A stretch of 6,565 nt of DNA, from contig VGAU01000103.1 of NCBI GenBank assembly GCA_016870675.1, positions 1 through 6,565 of the forward strand, in the 5' to 3' direction. The position numbers were made by a program, and so were the translations under genes. The notes beneath the pieces were generated by a model, which worked only from the letters and a program-made list of their open reading frames with translations, had not been told where the DNA came from and searched no databases. Below are positions 6,139 through 6,565 of the stretch, piece by piece (position 1 is the stretch's first letter; the number at the start of each line of letters is the position of its first letter). This DNA comes from Actinomycetota bacterium. GTDB lineage: Bacteria; Actinomycetota; Humimicrobiia; Humimicrobiales; Humimicrobiaceae.

Positions 6139-6565
6139 ATGAAGAAGATATTAGGCGCTTGTGTGGGGAGCTGTGTACATGTTGCAGGTATATTAAATTT
6201 TTTAAACTTAGCAAGTAAGTATGATTACAGTACTAAATTCTTAGGTTCTGCCTGTGCAATTGATAAATTAAAAAAAGAAATAGAAAAATATAATCCTGAT
6301 ATAGTAGCTATAAGTTATCGTCTTTCACCGGAGAGCGCTCTTCCGATACTGGTGGAATTTAAAGAAAAAATAATAGAAAAAATACGGGGAGTAAAAATAG
6401 AATTCATACTGGGAGGGACAAAGCCGGTAGCTGAAGTTGCAAAGAAACTCAGTATTTTTAATGTTATATTTACAGGTGAGGAAAGTATAGAAGAAATTGA
6501 AAGTTATTTAAAAAAAAAGAAAGTGAAAATTTGCAGTGAAATTCCCCCGCAGAATCTTTTAGAAA
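6139..6565 (+). CDS. Cobalamin (B12)-binding domain protein, 5' part (3' end outside window)
   Basis: The frame opens at the ATG at 6139 and stays open to the window edge (142 codons). The product has the flavodoxin-like B12-binding fold. Its first strand KKILGAC leads into C-x-H-x-x-G (Cys12, His14, Gly17), the place of the D-x-H-x-x-G motif whose His is the lower cobalt ligand. PDIVAISYRLSPES (53-66) matches the second-strand S-x-L region, and FILGGTKPVAEVAKK (89-103) supplies the GG motif that cradles the nucleotide tail. FTGEESIEEIESYL follows, near the end of the domain. Such domains serve methyltransferases, mutases and some radical-SAM enzymes. This one begins at the N-terminus, without the four-helix cap of corrinoid methyltransfer proteins. 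The residues after about 128 (KVKICSEIPPQNLLE) look like a linker into a further domain, so the full protein is probably larger. The ribosome site is weak. The gene starts 10 bases after the dehydrogenase, consistent with translational coupling. Which reaction it serves cannot be read here. Confidence 0.8.
   Translation, partial: MKKILGACVGSCVHVAGILNFLNLASKYDYSTKFLGSACAIDKLKKEIEKYNPDIVAISYRLSPESALPILVEFKEKIIEKIRGVKIEFILGGTKPVAEVAKKLSIFNVIFTGEESIEEIESYLKKKKVKICSEIPPQNLLE

Overview
The window is AT-rich DNA from an anaerobe-type bacterium. All supported genes lie on the + strand. The gene set is the tail of a membrane pyrophosphatase, LarB, a replicative DnaE, an opine-dehydrogenase-like protein and a B12-binding protein. 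It fits a low-GC anaerobic lineage such as a Halanaerobiales-like or other clostridial Firmicute, or an Atribacterota-like group. The sequence alone does not fix the taxon.

Layout. Bases 2-106 are the last codons of a membrane-bound ion-translocating pyrophosphatase (hppA). Bases 107-387 are non-coding and hold a candidate promoter (203-231) and one strong hairpin plus T-tract (270-316), which looks like an intrinsic terminator. larB (388-1167) follows. It encodes the PurE-like NaAD carboxylase/hydrolase of nickel-pincer cofactor synthesis, and no other lar gene is visible. A 59-codon ORF (1280-1459) matches only the extreme C-terminal tail of PilB/GspE-type secretion ATPases and looks like an orphan domain or gene remnant. 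dnaE (1520-5005) is a full-length DNA polymerase III alpha subunit with an apparently intact PHP metal site and a clamp-binding motif. It is followed after 28 bases by an octopine/nopaline-dehydrogenase-family gene (5034-6128) with a strong Shine-Dalgarno. After 10 more bases comes a cobalamin-binding-domain gene (6139 to window end, cut off).

How the genes relate. The tight spacing of dnaE, the dehydrogenase and the B12 gene suggests one transcript. dnaE is housekeeping. The dehydrogenase and B12 gene look like the start of a metabolic module that continues past the right edge. Its substrate cannot be read from the sequence. This pair is the best candidate here for an undescribed system: the B12 domain starts at the very N-terminus and carries Cys in place of the usual Asp in the cobalamin motif (C-x-H-x-x-G rather than D-x-H-x-x-G). 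I saw no CRISPR array, tRNA, rRNA, insertion sequence or phage feature, and no convincing minus-strand gene.
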